DNA of 64,000 nucleotides, taken from positions 217,994-281,993 of the forward strand of contig JAKOGH010001191.1 in the NCBI GenBank assembly GCA_024811115.1, given 5' to 3'. Of this stretch, positions 23,111-35,333 are shown in pieces. The DNA is from Terana coerulea. Lineage: Eukaryota > Basidiomycota > Agaricomycetes > Polyporales > Phanerochaetaceae. The notes under the pieces were generated by a model. It was not told the origin of the DNA, searched no databases, and worked only from the letters and a program-made list of their open reading frames with translations. Both the position numbers and the translations under genes were made by a program. Each line of letters begins with the position of its first letter. Positions within the stretch are counted from its first letter, which is position 1.

Positions 23111-25716
23111 ATGCTCAAGCACCATCGACCGAACGTCTCCCAGCCGAGCGACATATACTCGTCGAAGCTCATCGCGGTCGGACATGGCTATCCGCTGTGG
23201 TATCCTGAGCCGCACGAGTCGGGCGAAGTGCAGCTTGGGGATGTCGGCTTCATCAAGGAGGGTGCTTTCGTGCGCCTGCTGAACGTCAACACCCAGGCGA
23301 CCCAAGCGCAGGTTTCGCATTGGGAGCAGCCGTTCAACCTTCAAGAATCGCTCATACTGAACAAGGGGATGGTGGAGACACGGCAGTGTGCGGTGTCTGC
23401 CGGTACACTTCATAGCAAGGGTATCGAATACAAGCAGCTCGAAGCAACTGTCCAAGGGTGAGTAAATCCAGTCCACACAACTGTACGTTAACTAACCAGT
23501 GTAATAGGAATGCACCGAGTGGCGGTGGAGCGGGAATAACTATTCAGTACGAATGTAAAGAAGAACAGGGCGCGATGCTGACTCTCGGGCACGACGGCAC
23601 GAAGACGTCTGTGCACTCTAATCGCCAAATGAACAAGTACATCCTGAAACACTACGGCTCCTGGCAGCAGTACGCGACGGATGATCTCGGCTTGGACGGC
23701 ATCGAGGCAAAGCAAGTCGTGTTCGTCTCCGGCTTCGTCAAGTCGTCCTCCAACTGGGTCGTCACCGCGTTCACGAGCCAAGGAAGCAGGGTGAAAGCCG
23801 CGCTCGACGCCACTGCAGCGCCTATAGGCGGGGCCTCGCTCGCGCTTACCCGGGCGCGAAGTTTTGAAGGCCCGGTTGTATCCCGGCACAGCCCTACTGC
23901 CCATTCGGCGGAGGCGAAGCAGGACCAGTGTATATTCCTCCGGTATTATTTAGTCAAACCGCGGCGTTGGCTTCCTGACAAGCTGGAAGCCCATGCTGGG
24001 CCAAGCGAGCTTCCCGACCCGGAGCCAGAGAGCGAGACAGGTCAAGTCCTAGTGTCGTCAATGGACGATGCACCGACGGAACCTGTAAGTGCCCATACCA
24101 GACGTTTCAATTTGGCCATTAATATGAGTTTCAGGAGCCAGAACCAAATCCAGTGGGAGCTCTCTTGGATTATATTCTAGAAGATGTATGTGCCGATTAA
24201 CCTTAATTTCTTGTACGCGTAACGAATATTGTACCCACAGAATCCCGAAGTCAAGATGGCGATTGCGTCTGTCGATGACTTGTGCGCTTTATTCAATGTC
24301 AGGCAGCCTTTGCTTCCTCCCTGTTAGCATATGCTCACCGCCTCGCAGGGTCAGGAATGGCCAAGCAACACTGCTGAATACCTTCGGCTGCACCATCCAA
24401 AAGTGGAAATTGATGCAGAAACTGGTGCGTCGCATTATGCCACGGTGCTTGGTTTGATCTGACCTCACACTGGAACAGGTGGCGGAATGCTCTCGGTTTA
24501 TGACGGCATTCGGCAGACTCGAAGTCTGGCTCATTCGCACCGCCTATCATCACCGGACAACGCATCTGGAGACTGCTTTGGTCTCGGTCCGACAGATGAC
24601 CAGACCCAGGCGGGCAGTCTAGTGGACGGGCGACTTCTCTTAGGCTCCTCGCAGAACGACACTTCCGCCGTCGACTGGCCGCACATGCTGTTCAAGCACA
24701 AGGATCCGGAGAACGGTGCTGTCTCTTCCATCGCTTTGTCTCCTGATGGCCAGTTGCTCGCGGCCGCCTGGGACGACATCACCGTAACGCTCTGGCGGAT
24801 GAAGGACGGTTTGACGGTGCAGAACTTGGACGACCAGGGGCACTCAGACACGGTCTGGACGATTGCGTTTTCCCCGGACAGCATCTCTTTGGTGTCGGGA
24901 TCCGCTGATAGCACCGTCATCATCTGGGAAGTCCCGACCGGCCACCTCATCCACAGGTTAGAGGGCCATGAGTCCGACATCATGACCGTCGCCTACTCAC
25001 CTGACGGCACCAAAGTCGCTTCCGGTTCCACCGACCACACAGTGAAGTTATGGGACACATCCAGCGGCGAACAGCTATTTTCCCTGGACGACCACGACTC
25101 CGACATTATGCGTGTGCTCTTCTCCCCAGACGGTTCCAAACTTGCGTCCTGCGCTGACACCGGCGTCATCATTTGGGACCCCCAGTCGGGCAAGCGCCTC
25201 GCCTCGCTGGAAGGGCACACGAGTGCGATCTGGTGCGTGGCGTTCGCGCCCGACGGCGACCGCGTCATGACGGGCTCGGAGGACACCACCGCGCGCATCT
25301 GGGACGCGGGCACCGGCGAGGAGCTCGTGACCCTGCACGAGCACACGAACTCCGTGTGGGCCGTGACCTTCGCGCCGGACGGGCGTGAGGTCGCGTCGGG
25401 CTCGTATGACGCCACGATCGTCGCGTGCGACTCGTTCACGGGCGAGCAGAAACACGTGTTCGGCGACGCGCAGATGACATCCGTCGTCGAGGCCATCGCG
25501 TATTCGACCAAGGGCGAGTTCATTGCGTCGGGCTCGGCGGACGGGCACGTGAGGGTCTGGGATGCCAAGTCCGGTGCGTTCGTCGCAGAGTATCAGGGCC
25601 ACGAGGAGAAGGTGAAGAGCGTGATGTTTACTCAGGATGACAAGGATCTAGTGTCGTACGCGGAAGACGGCACTATCCGGGTGTGGAGCGTATTGGACGC
25701 CCTGAGGCTAGCGTAA
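23111..25716 (+). CDS. WD40-repeat protein with an N-terminal basidiomycete domain
   Basis: Six exons with consistent phase: 23111-23457, 23508-24084, 24135-24185, 24241-24297, 24349-24424, 24479-25716. The first ~300 residues start MLKHHRPNVSQPSDIYSS and contain VGHGYPLWYPEP and VQLGDVGFIKEGAFVRLLNV, then a conserved core (MLTLGHDGT, YGSWQQYATDDLGL). I know this kind of module from many agaricomycete proteins of unknown function. The last exon encodes about eight WD40 blades with repeated SPDG/APDG and GSxDxTVxxWD motifs, for example VASGSTDHTVKLWDTSSGE and VMTGSEDTTARIWDAGTGEE. The result should be a beta-propeller on an unknown head domain, possibly a scaffold or sensor (inference). No frame defects are seen, unlike its neighbours. 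Confidence 0.85.
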
Positions 25717-26490
25717 CCACTGCTATCGGTAACGGACAAAGCAAAGCAAAAGCAGAGTATCAAACAACCCACAGTCTAGTTTCGCATGTATTCAACTAGT
25801 TGACACATACATTTCTTTCATTTCTTCAAACATGCGGACTAAATTCATATTGAAACTGTATCAGGCATACGAATGGTGATTGCTACTTGTATCACACCTT
25901 TGGTTGTGAATTAGCATCATGTCATGATGCTACGTAAGTCCTTCTACAGTATCCAGCTCCGAGTAGTTCGCAAGTTTGAGGCTGGGCCTGAGGCGGAGAG
26001 TTCGGTCCATGATTAAGGTTTCTCCACGTGGCTGTATTTTGGTGTGCCTGAACTTCCCCATAGACTTCGGGCCGGACTAGGTCGCCGTTAACCGTCACGG
26101 TCAATCGCTCACTGACCTCGTTGTCACTCTGCGCATTCGCTCCTGAGTGCATGGGCTCATTAAGCTGCAGCCGTGTGATACTGCCTGCACGAGGAGCAGG
26201 GCTATCTTACCCAGAGTACTGCAAACATCTTGGAAGCACGGTGATTACTTATATGCAGAGATAACGCTGATCCAAATGTTGATTAATTAGCATAACGAGG
26301 CGGTAGCCCAATTGCAAGTCCGAGACTTGCGATGAGGCCCTGTCAATCACGTCGACCCTGCCCAGCTGTCACGGGCCATATACATGCACCTCTCGATTCG
26401 TGCTCTTGATCAACCCTCCACCATCCCCAGACTCGCTCTTCATCCCCCTCCCCCGAGATTATCATCCACCACCACCACAGGACAGCGACC
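25717..26490. other. Spacer with upstream region of the first duplicated gene
   Basis: No gene seen. From about 26020 it matches 28245-28560 upstream of the second copy, including CACGTG/CCACGTGACTGTA-like words, GTGTGCCTG, and a CATATACAT element about 120 nt before each ATG. The tandem duplication therefore included the promoter. Confidence 0.5.
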
Positions 26491-27827
26491 ATGCAGTACT
26501 CCTATACGCCCCGCACAGCCCTGCAAAATACACACAACGCAGGCGCTGCTCACACCGCTTACGGACACACCCAGCGGCCATCGATGTCGCAGCCGGCAAT
26601 ACCGCCTCGTCCCTCGCCCCAAGCACAGACGTCGGGCTCTTGGTCATCACCGCCTCCTCCGCCGTATTCCGAATCACGCTGGGTCACAGGCATACCCATC
26701 GCAAGGCTTCGCTCAGCCCAGCCAGGCAAAGCCGGTGTCTCAATATCTCCTCCGATGTCCGCGAATCCTGGATACGGGCACGGAGGCCATGCTCCGCGTC
26801 AGGCCTCGGGCTACCAGCCCGTGAGCTTTGACAGCCCGCATGATAGTGGTGGATCGCCCGAATTATTTTACGGAACGTGAGTGGCCAATAGTTTATCTAC
26901 CCGTTCAACTAAACAAACCCCGCTGCTTTCTTCGTGTCTTATAAAATAGCTTACTCGATGGAAATAACCGTCCGACTGAGGTATTCTCACGGATGTGCGA
27001 TGCCTTGTTCTTCTGGGTAGACCAGCACTGCGAGATTCCTGGTCTCCGCTGCACAAGCGTCATCGAGCCGGCGAAATATGCATGGGTGCTAGGCAAGACG
27101 GGCGAGGACGCCGATGCGGTAAGTCCATCCTCACGCAATCAACCATGCCGCACTTCACTCATAGTTGCGCGCAGTGCGCCATCATCCCTGCAATACTGCC
27201 GTCCCTTTACGAGAGTGCATCGATCCCGCACACGTATATATATACCAGCAACGGGAATCTAGCTGTCCTTGACAGGCGGGGGTGGTTGCACAACTCCGTA
27301 TTTGATGTACGGTCAGACCCTGACGAAACCCACAAGGCTTGTCCCTTTTGCACCTTGCCGTCGCCCAAGCTAACCGTCTCACCCTACAGTCATGGAACAA
27401 GATGCTTTCCATGTTCCAGCTCGTTGACCCTGCGACAAACGCGCCCTTCCCCACTCCCGTTCCGCGTTCCGCCTTGCCCGCGTATGGAGACCCTACGCTC
27501 AGGATGGTGCTGACGACCTGGCAGACGCAGGCGATCACGGAGATGACCCGCCGGCGCACAAACGCGATGGTGCAAGACATGCTTGGCCAGAGCCGCTCCA
27601 ATGCCGCGGCGAGCAACCCGTATGCGTATTTGAATGCGGGCGCGGGCGCCGCGACGGGGTATGGTTTGTCCAACGGCGGGCTCGCTACAAGCGCCACGCA
27701 GGGTGGAGGTGGCGGTGGCGGTGGCGACGGTGGGGGTCACGCGACGATGATGGATACGGTGACCTCCGTGGCCGGCCTGGCAAATACGATTCTCGGTGGA
27801 CTCGGTGGGGGAGCTTTCGGCAACTAA
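26491..27827 (+). CDS. Hypothetical protein, first of a tandem pair (DUF7514-like)
   Basis: Exons: 26491-26876, 26950-27118, 27175 to about 27332, about 27391-27827. A Pro/Ser/Tyr-rich N-terminus (MQYSYTPRTALQNTHNAG, SPPPPPYSE) is followed by a compact conserved part: LLDGNNRPTEVFSRMCDALF, IPGLRCTSVIEPAKYAWVL, LDRRGWLHNSVF, LVDPATNAPFPTPVPRSALP, then a Gly-rich tail with VAGLANTILGGLGGG. The core resembles the fungal DUF7514 type (from memory, moderate confidence); function is unknown. A compensated frame change lies at about 26668-26740, where the second copy has GFAQPSQAKP in frame. The third intron appears to use a GC donor (CACAAG|GCTTGT) where the second copy has GT. Confidence 0.65.
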
Positions 27828-28686
27828 GCAGGTACTTATATTAAATTAGAACCTCATCTTCTCAGCTGGGATGCGAGTAAAGGCGTTCGACTTGATACAG
27901 TGCTGGCGGACACGAGCTCGCGCGAGGTCAGACCATACCACGCGCATTGCGTGTGCGGCTCACTTATAGGCAAGCAACGCTAAGCGTTCTCAGGTTTGGC
28001 GGGTGCCGTCGATTGCAATATAAATCCTTCCTAACCTTACGTTGTACTGTGCAAAGTACTGTATTCAAGATATTGTGTTGCCAGTGCGTACTTCCCAATT
28101 TTCCTTGCGATGGTGTTACGTTCAGGCTGGAGACAAACTTGAAGACTGCAGCTGAAGCTTTGAAATTTGAGGCTTGACGCAGGCTCGGTCTCAGGCCGAG
28201 TCGGCCCGGCTGGGAAAAGGTAAAGCGGAGCCCATTAGAATAAGGTTTTCTGCCACGTGACTGTACCTTAGTGTGCCTGGACGTCTCTTTCGTCCGGACC
28301 TCCAGGAGCTCAGCGCTCAGCGCTCAGCACTGTCCGCACTCGTTCATCTGTGCTTGTGCTTAGGTCTATGCATATGGGGAATGCTGCGAGGAGCGGCAGT
28401 TTCTTTGCGGTCCTACAACACGAATATCTTCGAAACGCGGCAGTACCGTCCACATACAGCACAGATTAAAATGCCGTGACGGGGCAGTCCAATTGCAAGC
28501 CCGAGTCAAGTGAGGCTCTATCAATCACGTCGACCCTGCCTGTCCAACTGTTGACCATATACATACCGCTCCCGGATCGCGTCTGTGACCAGTCCTCCGC
28601 CATCGCCGGCCTGCCTCGTCGCCTCCCCCCTCGACGTCTTGCTCCCGAACTCTTCCGCCAGCATCCACCAGCTTCAGGCAACATTT
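27828..28686. other. Spacer between the two duplicated genes
   Basis: No gene seen. The right half is the duplicated promoter region; the left half (27830-28200) has no partner in this window that I could find. Confidence 0.4.
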
Positions 28687-30121
28687 ATGCAGCACTCCTA
28701 CACACCGAACTCGGGCCTGCAAAGCGCACCCAGCGCGGGCGCCGCCATTACCGCTTACGGACACGCTCAGCGGCCATCGATGTCGCAGCCGGCGCCGCCC
28801 CGTCCCCCGACGGCGCAATACGCGTACCCAACTCCCCCGACGTCGCCCCAGGCGCAGGCATCGGGCTCTCGGTCTCCACCGCCGTACGCGAACTTTCCCG
28901 GCTCGCAGCCGTACTCGCCGCACGGCTTTGCCCAGCCGAGCCAGGCAAAGCCGGCCTCTCCGATGTCGCCTCCGATGTCTCCAACGTCTGCGAATGCTGG
29001 ATATGGGTTTGGAGGACATGCCCTCGCCAAGCTTCCGGCTACCAGCCTGTGAGCTTCGACGGTCCACATGGCGCTGGGGGCTCTCCTGAGCTGTTTTATG
29101 GAACGTGAGTGCTTTGCTTGCTTTCACGTGCAACTGCGTTGACTCTCAAATGCACCCAATTTACTCGTGATACTCATCAATAGGCTGCTTGACGCAAGCG
29201 GCCGACCAACTGAAGTCTTTGCACGGATGTGCGACGCATCGTTCTTCTGGCTCGACCAGAACTGCGACATTCCCGGCCTCCGCAACACAGGCGTTATTGA
29301 GCCCGCGAAATACGCATGGATATCGGCGAAGATGGGTGCGGACCCCGCGGCCGTGAGTCCCCTTTGCAAGAATAACCGTATCTTGCTCTGCTCACGCTCA
29401 TCTCTAGTGTGCCGCCGTTGTGAAATATTTACCCTCCTTGTACTCAAGCGCATCCATACCGCACACATACGTATATACGCAGAACGGACAAATGCCTGTC
29501 TTGGACAGGCGTGGCTGGCTGCATATGTCCGTCTTCGAGGCACGGTCAAACCCTGACGAGAATCACCAGGTTTGTTTATTTTTACCATCCTGTCCGTTCA
29601 ACATCCTGAACGTCGATGACCACACTAACCCCTACACCTTATAGGAGTGGAACAAAGTGATGTCCATGTTCAGGCTCGTCGACCCAGCGACCAACACTCC
29701 CTTCCCGACGCCCGTCCCCCGATCGGCCCTGCCCGCATACGCCAACCCAACGCTCAAGACGATCGTGACGACCTGGCAGACCCAGGCCGTGACGGAGATG
29801 ACCCGCGAGCGCACGAGCGCGATGGTGCAGAATATCGTCGGCCAGAGCCGCGTAAATGCCGCGGCGTACAACCCGTACGCATACCTCAACGCCGCCGCGG
29901 GCTACTCGTTCGCGGGGGCGAACCCGAACTCGTACAGTGGGCTGAGTGGACTCAGCACGGGTGCTACCCAGGGTGCAAGCGCGAGTGCAAGCAGCGACAG
30001 CGGAGACCATGCGACGGTGCTCGATACGGTCAATACCGTAGCCGGCCTGGCGAATACGATTCTGGGTGGATTCGGCGCAGCGAACGGCACCGGTGGAGGG
30101 AATAGTTTGTTTGGAAATTGA
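28687..30121 (+). CDS. Hypothetical protein, second of a tandem pair (DUF7514-like)
   Basis: Exons 28687-29104, 29184-29352, 29408-29569 and 29645-30121, at the same intron positions as the first copy. The N-terminus is rich in Pro, Ser and Tyr (SQPAPPRPPTAQYAYPTPP). The conserved part runs LLDASGRPTEVFARMCDASF, IPGLRNTGVIEPAKYAWI, LDRRGWLHMSVFEARS, LVDPATNTPFPTPVPRSALP. The tail has Gly/Ser and VAGLANTILGGFGAANG, a possible hydrophobic patch. One extra base near 29020-29035 shifts the frame before SGYQPVSFDGPHG; without it exon 1 would join smoothly to exon 2. Divergence from the first copy in the variable linker suggests an old duplication. Function unknown. Confidence 0.65.
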
Positions 30122-31533
30122 GCTTTTGTGAAGGCTGGTATCTTAATCGCTTTTTTTTACTTTTTCCTGTTGCTTTTAAGTGAACCTTGGTACCGTTTCG
30201 CTTACATTATCTTCTGTGTAGTCTGCTGGTCGTCAGACATGTAATCTCCTCTCAATTCCAAGTATGATTCTGCTTTGCACCAATAGCTTCTACCACAGCC
30301 AACTGGAAAGTGTTTTGCTCGACTAGGAATCACTTTCAGAGGTCCATTCGTCTTGTCGAGTCAGTCCTTGCGGACCGCGGTGGGGTTTCGAATTTCGAAA
30401 GCGTTCATTGAAGCTTCGTGCACGTGAATTTTGCACTGTCACGCATGTTACTGTCACAAGGCGTTAGTTAGTGATCCAGTACTGACAGTCACTTGACGTA
30501 CGTCACCGTCTCGCTTTCTTCTACCCATGATCTGCCGGTGATATTTACGCTCAGTTCAGTGGAAATAACTGGGTGCAAGTACGTGAGATGTTGTTTTATC
30601 TGCTCAACACTCGAGTTGAACATGTTGTAGTTGCCCAGCTGGCGATATTGCTATGCCACGAGGACCTAGACATTTCAGACTAATAGGAACTGTCCTCGTT
30701 GTCACCGTACGAAGACCGGTTGAACGTTAACCACCCGAGCATGGCTACAAGAAATTTCATAGCAGACATAACACATTGCTCACAACCTGGCTGTGAATAC
30801 GATATGATGCTACCTTCCCTGTATTTCCTCCATCGGCGCGCCGGGTGATCGCAGCACCAGGCGCGTTCATGTGGACCGGAGTAAGCAGATTATGCATTGC
30901 CGTTTTCTGCAAAGCCTCCAATTTTGCATGTTTTGTAGGCTGCATCAAAGCTTGCGTTTGCCTACACCCTCGATGTCCGTTTCCGCGGAAGACCAGTGAC
31001 GGACATAAGATCCACCCCATTCGGAGTTATCCAGCAAGGTTCGGTGTCACAAACGCTAGCTCCAGGACCAAGGCTTGTGCCAGCCAGTGCCACGTCTGCT
31101 TGGCCCGCCGACGGTGCCCGCCCTGAGCTTCCTGCAGTTGGTATAGCACCGTTCCCCTTCTCCACCCCTAAACAGATCTTCATTCCAGGATCCGCCACGC
31201 GCTTCCAGTGCATGTACCAAAGCATCGGCGATGCACGACAGAGGCCGCCGCCACCACGCTGCTCCCGATCCGGACCTGGTATGTGCTAGTCCCGGCGCAC
31301 CCTAGCCAGGCGTCCGCCGGCCGTAGCAAGTACACTAACTCCCGCTCACGGCACCCTGGTCCACGTAACCGCCGTCGCCACCGCTGCGCGCTGCATGGCG
31401 CTGTGATGGCCACATTCTCCGGACGCCGACGCTGTGGCTGCCCCAAGCCTACTTCGTCGCTGGTGGCATGATATAATGCGTGCCCCGTCATCGTACGAGT
31501 GCCCACCCACCCTCCCTCCTCTATTCAGTCGAC
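30122..31533. other. Intergenic region upstream of the A-T-R gene
   Basis: No gene recognised over 1.4 kb. Short open frames at 30757-31020 and 30996-31506 on both strands have no domain or supporting splice sites. Confidence 0.45.
31469..31478 (+). promoter_or_regulatory. TATA-like element of the A-T-R gene
   Basis: TGATATAATG lies about 55-65 nt before the ATG at 31534. Confidence 0.35.
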
Positions 31534-34500
31534 ATGCCCTCTGTGTCGAGAGCTGCAGATTTTGCGACCGGGCAGCCTCACGCGCGGAAGCCCGCTGAGC
31601 CTTTCGTCCGTCCCAAGTTCGCCGTCAGCCGTGACGCTGCCGTCGCAGAGGACAGCCTTCTCACGCTTCCCGACCTCCTCGAGTTCGACGCATTCTACAA
31701 CGCAGACCGACTTTTCTGCGTGCAGTACGGACACAACATCCATCTCCCACCGCGCTCCATTACCTATGGCGACCTGCTCCAATCCGTGCTGCGTTTCTCC
31801 GCATGGCTCGTCCTGCGGGGTCTGGCACAGCGGCCCAAGTTACGGAATGGCACGGACGTCGTGAGACCAAGACCCGTGGCGATATTGATGTCCAGCGACG
31901 TTGGATGGTTTATTGCGTTCGTGGCGTTGCTCCGGCTCGGTGTTCCCGTACGTTCCTTTCACTATCCCTATCGCGGCACGCCACTGATGTCAAGGTATTT
32001 CAAGGTATTGTGCATGTCTGCCCGACTGTCTCCGCAAGCAGTCGTTCACCTCGTGAAGAAGACGGGTGCTCAAGCGATCCTTGTATCTCCCCAGCTTGAG
32101 TCATTGGTCGATGAGACCAAGCAACTCTTTCAATCCGGCGACTACTCTGGAGCCGTACCCTCCTTCCACCAAGTTCCGTCGTACGCGGAGTTCTTAGACG
32201 CTCACAGCAAGCTCGACCCGAAGACCGTACCACCACCACCGCGCTTCATAGACAACAGTGATAGAAATGCAGTGATATTGCACTCATCCGGGACTACTGG
32301 TATGTTGTGTTGTTTACCTTCAGCTCCAAACTTTATCTGAAACCGTGAACAGGTCTTCCGAAGCCTATCTTCCACTCTCATGCATACCTCCTCGGCTATG
32401 CGGCGTGTCACCGTCTCTCGCCTTCGGACATTGCGGGCAGCATGAATGTCTCCACACTCCCTCTCTTTCATGTATGTGATGTTATTTCTCTCGTGGCCGC
32501 TTTATCTGACGCATTGTTAGGGTTTCGGTCTCCTCGCGCCTTCGCTCGCCCTCTCCATCGGACTTCCATTTGCCCTCCCTGCATCAACCACAATCCCAAC
32601 AGGCACATCCACGCTCTCCCTCATTGCCTCGTCGCAAGCCACTTCGCTTATGACCGTACCCTCCATCCTCGAGGAGCTATACCTCCTACCCTCCTCCACG
32701 GGCGTGGATGCCCTCAAGCGCCTGCAATTCGTCGCCGTGGGTGGCGCACCCATGAAGCACAGCGTTGCTTTGCCGTTGGTTGAGGCCGGTGTCCCGATCC
32801 TGAATCATTGGGGTGTGACCGAGATCGGCGCCATTGCCCCCATCCTCATCCCGGACACCGGATACGACTGGCATTACCTCCGCGTGCGGGACGACATCGA
32901 GCTGCGCTTCGAGCCTCTCAACGATGGCGAGGGGCACTACCGGCTCGTCGGGCGGCCGCCGCTGAGCGCCGAGGACTTCGTCGTGCAGGATCTGCTGCTC
33001 GTCAACCCCGCGAACCCGCGCGCCGAGTTCCGCATCGCCGGACGGGCGGACGACCTCGTCGTGCTCGCGACGGGCGAAAAGGTGCGCCCCGCGCAGCTCG
33101 AGCAGCACGTCGCGGAGAACCCGCTCGTCCGCGGCGCGCTCGTCTTCGGGGACCAGCGGTTCCAGTGCGGGCTGATCGTCGAGGCCTCTCCCGCCGTCGA
33201 CCTGGATGTGAACGACAGGAATGCGGTCGAGAGATACATCGAGGCGATATGGGCGAGCGTGGAGGCGGGCAACGCGGCGACGGACCACCACGCCCGTGTT
33301 ACACGAGAGATGATCCTCGTCACCACACCTTCCACACCCAGCCCTCTCCCGCACGCCGAAGGGCAGCATACCCAGAGCACCGAACGTCGCCCTCTTTGCC
33401 ACCCAAGTCGACGACATGTATGCGCGTGCAGAGATGTCGGGCGCGGAGTTGTTGTCCATCGAAGACGATGCAGCGTTGCGGGATGCTGTGCGCGGCGTGG
33501 TGCTGAAGTCGTTCACGAAGACACTACCGCGGGAGTTGGGCGATCAGGATGACTTCTTCGAGCGCGGGATGGACTCGCTACAGGCCACGATCCTCCGCCG
33601 GCGGCTTGCTGCTTCTGTAGCGCTCACGTTAAAAGAGAGAGGCGAGGACCCACAGGAGGTCCCGGTGGACCTCGTGTACGCTAACCCGAGCATCGTGCTC
33701 CTCGCACGGGCAGTGAAGGCGCTGTGCGCTGAACATGCTGAAGGTGAAGTGAGCAGGGTGCAGAGGATGCTCGCCGTCAAGGCGGAATACGTTACAAAGG
33801 TTGCTTCATTCCTCCCTGCTCCTGCGTCTCAATCCCATACCGACACCCTTAATGGCTCGAGTGATCATGCGGACAATGCGACCGTCCTCCTCACAGGCAG
33901 CACAGGCTCGCTTGGCTCCGCCCTGCTCAACACCCTCGCCTCTTCGTCCTCCGTCTCACGTGTATTCGCTTTGAACCGCCCTTCCTCTCGCTCGCTCCGT
34001 TCTCGTCAGGAAGACGGCCTGACGAAACTTGGCGTGGAATTCGACGAGGAAACGTGGAAGAAGATAGTGCTCTTGGAAGGTGACCTCGGCGCACCGCGTT
34101 TCGGGCTGGACGCCGAGCAGTATGAGCGCGTGCGGAGTGTCTCTCATATCATCCATAATGGTGCGTATTCACCGAGATGGTGCATAAATATAGCCTGACT
34201 GTTGTGCAGCGTGGCCGATGGACTTTAACCGCTCCCTGACGTCCTTCCGCCCACACCTCGACGCTGCGCTGAACGTCGTACAGCTCGCCCTCGACGCCCA
34301 CGCTGCATCACCGGCCCACATCTTATTCTCGTCCTCGATAGCCGTCGTAGGGCGCCACCCGCTTGTCTCAGGCTCTACTAAACCCATACCCGAGACCCCG
34401 CTCGAGAACCCGGAGGAGGTGGACGAGTTCGGGTACGCAGAGGCGAAGTGGGTTTGCGAGCATGTCTTCCTGGAAGCCACCCGCGCGCACGGCCAGCGCG

Positions 34501-35126
34501 TGCGCGCTGAGAGTGTGCGCATCGGGCAGATGACGGGTCCGGACCTGGTGGGCGCAGGCGGGTGGAACAGCGCGGAGCACGTCCCGATGCTCGTCAAGTC
34601 GTGCCTCGCGGTGGGTGCAATGCCCGACATTCCTGGCGTGCGTTCTTTCCCTTCCCTCTCTTCTCTCGCTTATGGCTGAGCTTTCATGAATTCATAGACC
34701 GCGAGCTGGATCCCCGTGAATCGTGCCGCACAGGTGATGGGCGATTTCCTCTTCTCAGGCCCCTCGCCATCGCCGTCCCCAGGCTCGTCCTTCGGTATCC
34801 TGCACCTCGAAAACCCCATACGACAGCCTTGGTCCACCATCCTTGCCACTCTTTCCTCATCTCTGTCCACGTCGTCGCTGCCGCTGCTACCTTATACAGA
34901 GTGGTTTGCCAAGGTACAAACGATCAACGATGCTTTGAAAAACCCGTGTGTCAAGATCTTGCCCTTCCTGGAGCACGAGTTCCTGCGAATGGCGACCGGT
35001 GTCGTCGTGCTTGATACGACGGAGGCGAAGACGCGGAGCGTGGCGTTAAGAGAGAGCACAGAGGTGCGCGAGGAGGTTGTTAAGGGGTATGTTGCGAAAT
35101 GGCGGGCTGAGGGATTCTTACCCTGA
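31534..35126 (+). CDS. NRPS-like reductase, adenylation-thiolation-reductase (A-T-R)
   Basis: Exons: 31534-31947, 32005-32299, 32353-32471, 32521-34161, 34210-34637, 34698-35126. The adenylation domain has VILHSSGTTGLPKPIFHSH (phosphate-binding loop), LNHWGVTEIGA, and YRLVGRPP...FRIAGRADDLVVLATGEKV with the hinge Asp. The carrier domain has FFERGMDSLQATILRRRL (phosphopantetheine Ser). The terminal reductase has VLLTGSTGSLGSALLNTL (NADPH-binding) and FGYAEAKWV (catalytic Tyr and Lys). Such enzymes activate a carboxylic acid as AMP ester, load it on the carrier and release it as aldehyde or alcohol; basidiomycete members act on aryl or keto acids. A partner for the PKS acid product is possible (inference). 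One indel lies at about 33340-33350 between ILVTT and RTPKGSIPRAPNVALF; the rest is open. Confidence 0.85.
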
Positions 35127-35333
35127 GTGTCCGTGGATGTTGCTGCTGTTGCTCCAACAAGGAGGGGATGTGGCCTTTGTGTCTCTGGTGCTATAATAGC
35201 GCTTTATATCGGACCCCAGAGCTTACTTGTACATGTACATGAAAAATGGATTCGCATGCAATGGGAGGATATCACTACAACTGTACAATACAACGAACTA
35301 TTTCATAGTTTACTCCGCGTGCCTCTTCGCCTG

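Noticed and set aside
24531..25602. Minus-strand frames over the WD40 gene
   Set aside because: Antisense shadows of the repeated WD40 codons.
31948..32004. Possible extra coding segment in the A-T-R gene
   Set aside because: Removing it as a GT-AG intron gives the expected GVP-VLCMSARLSPQAVVHL join, so it is an intron.
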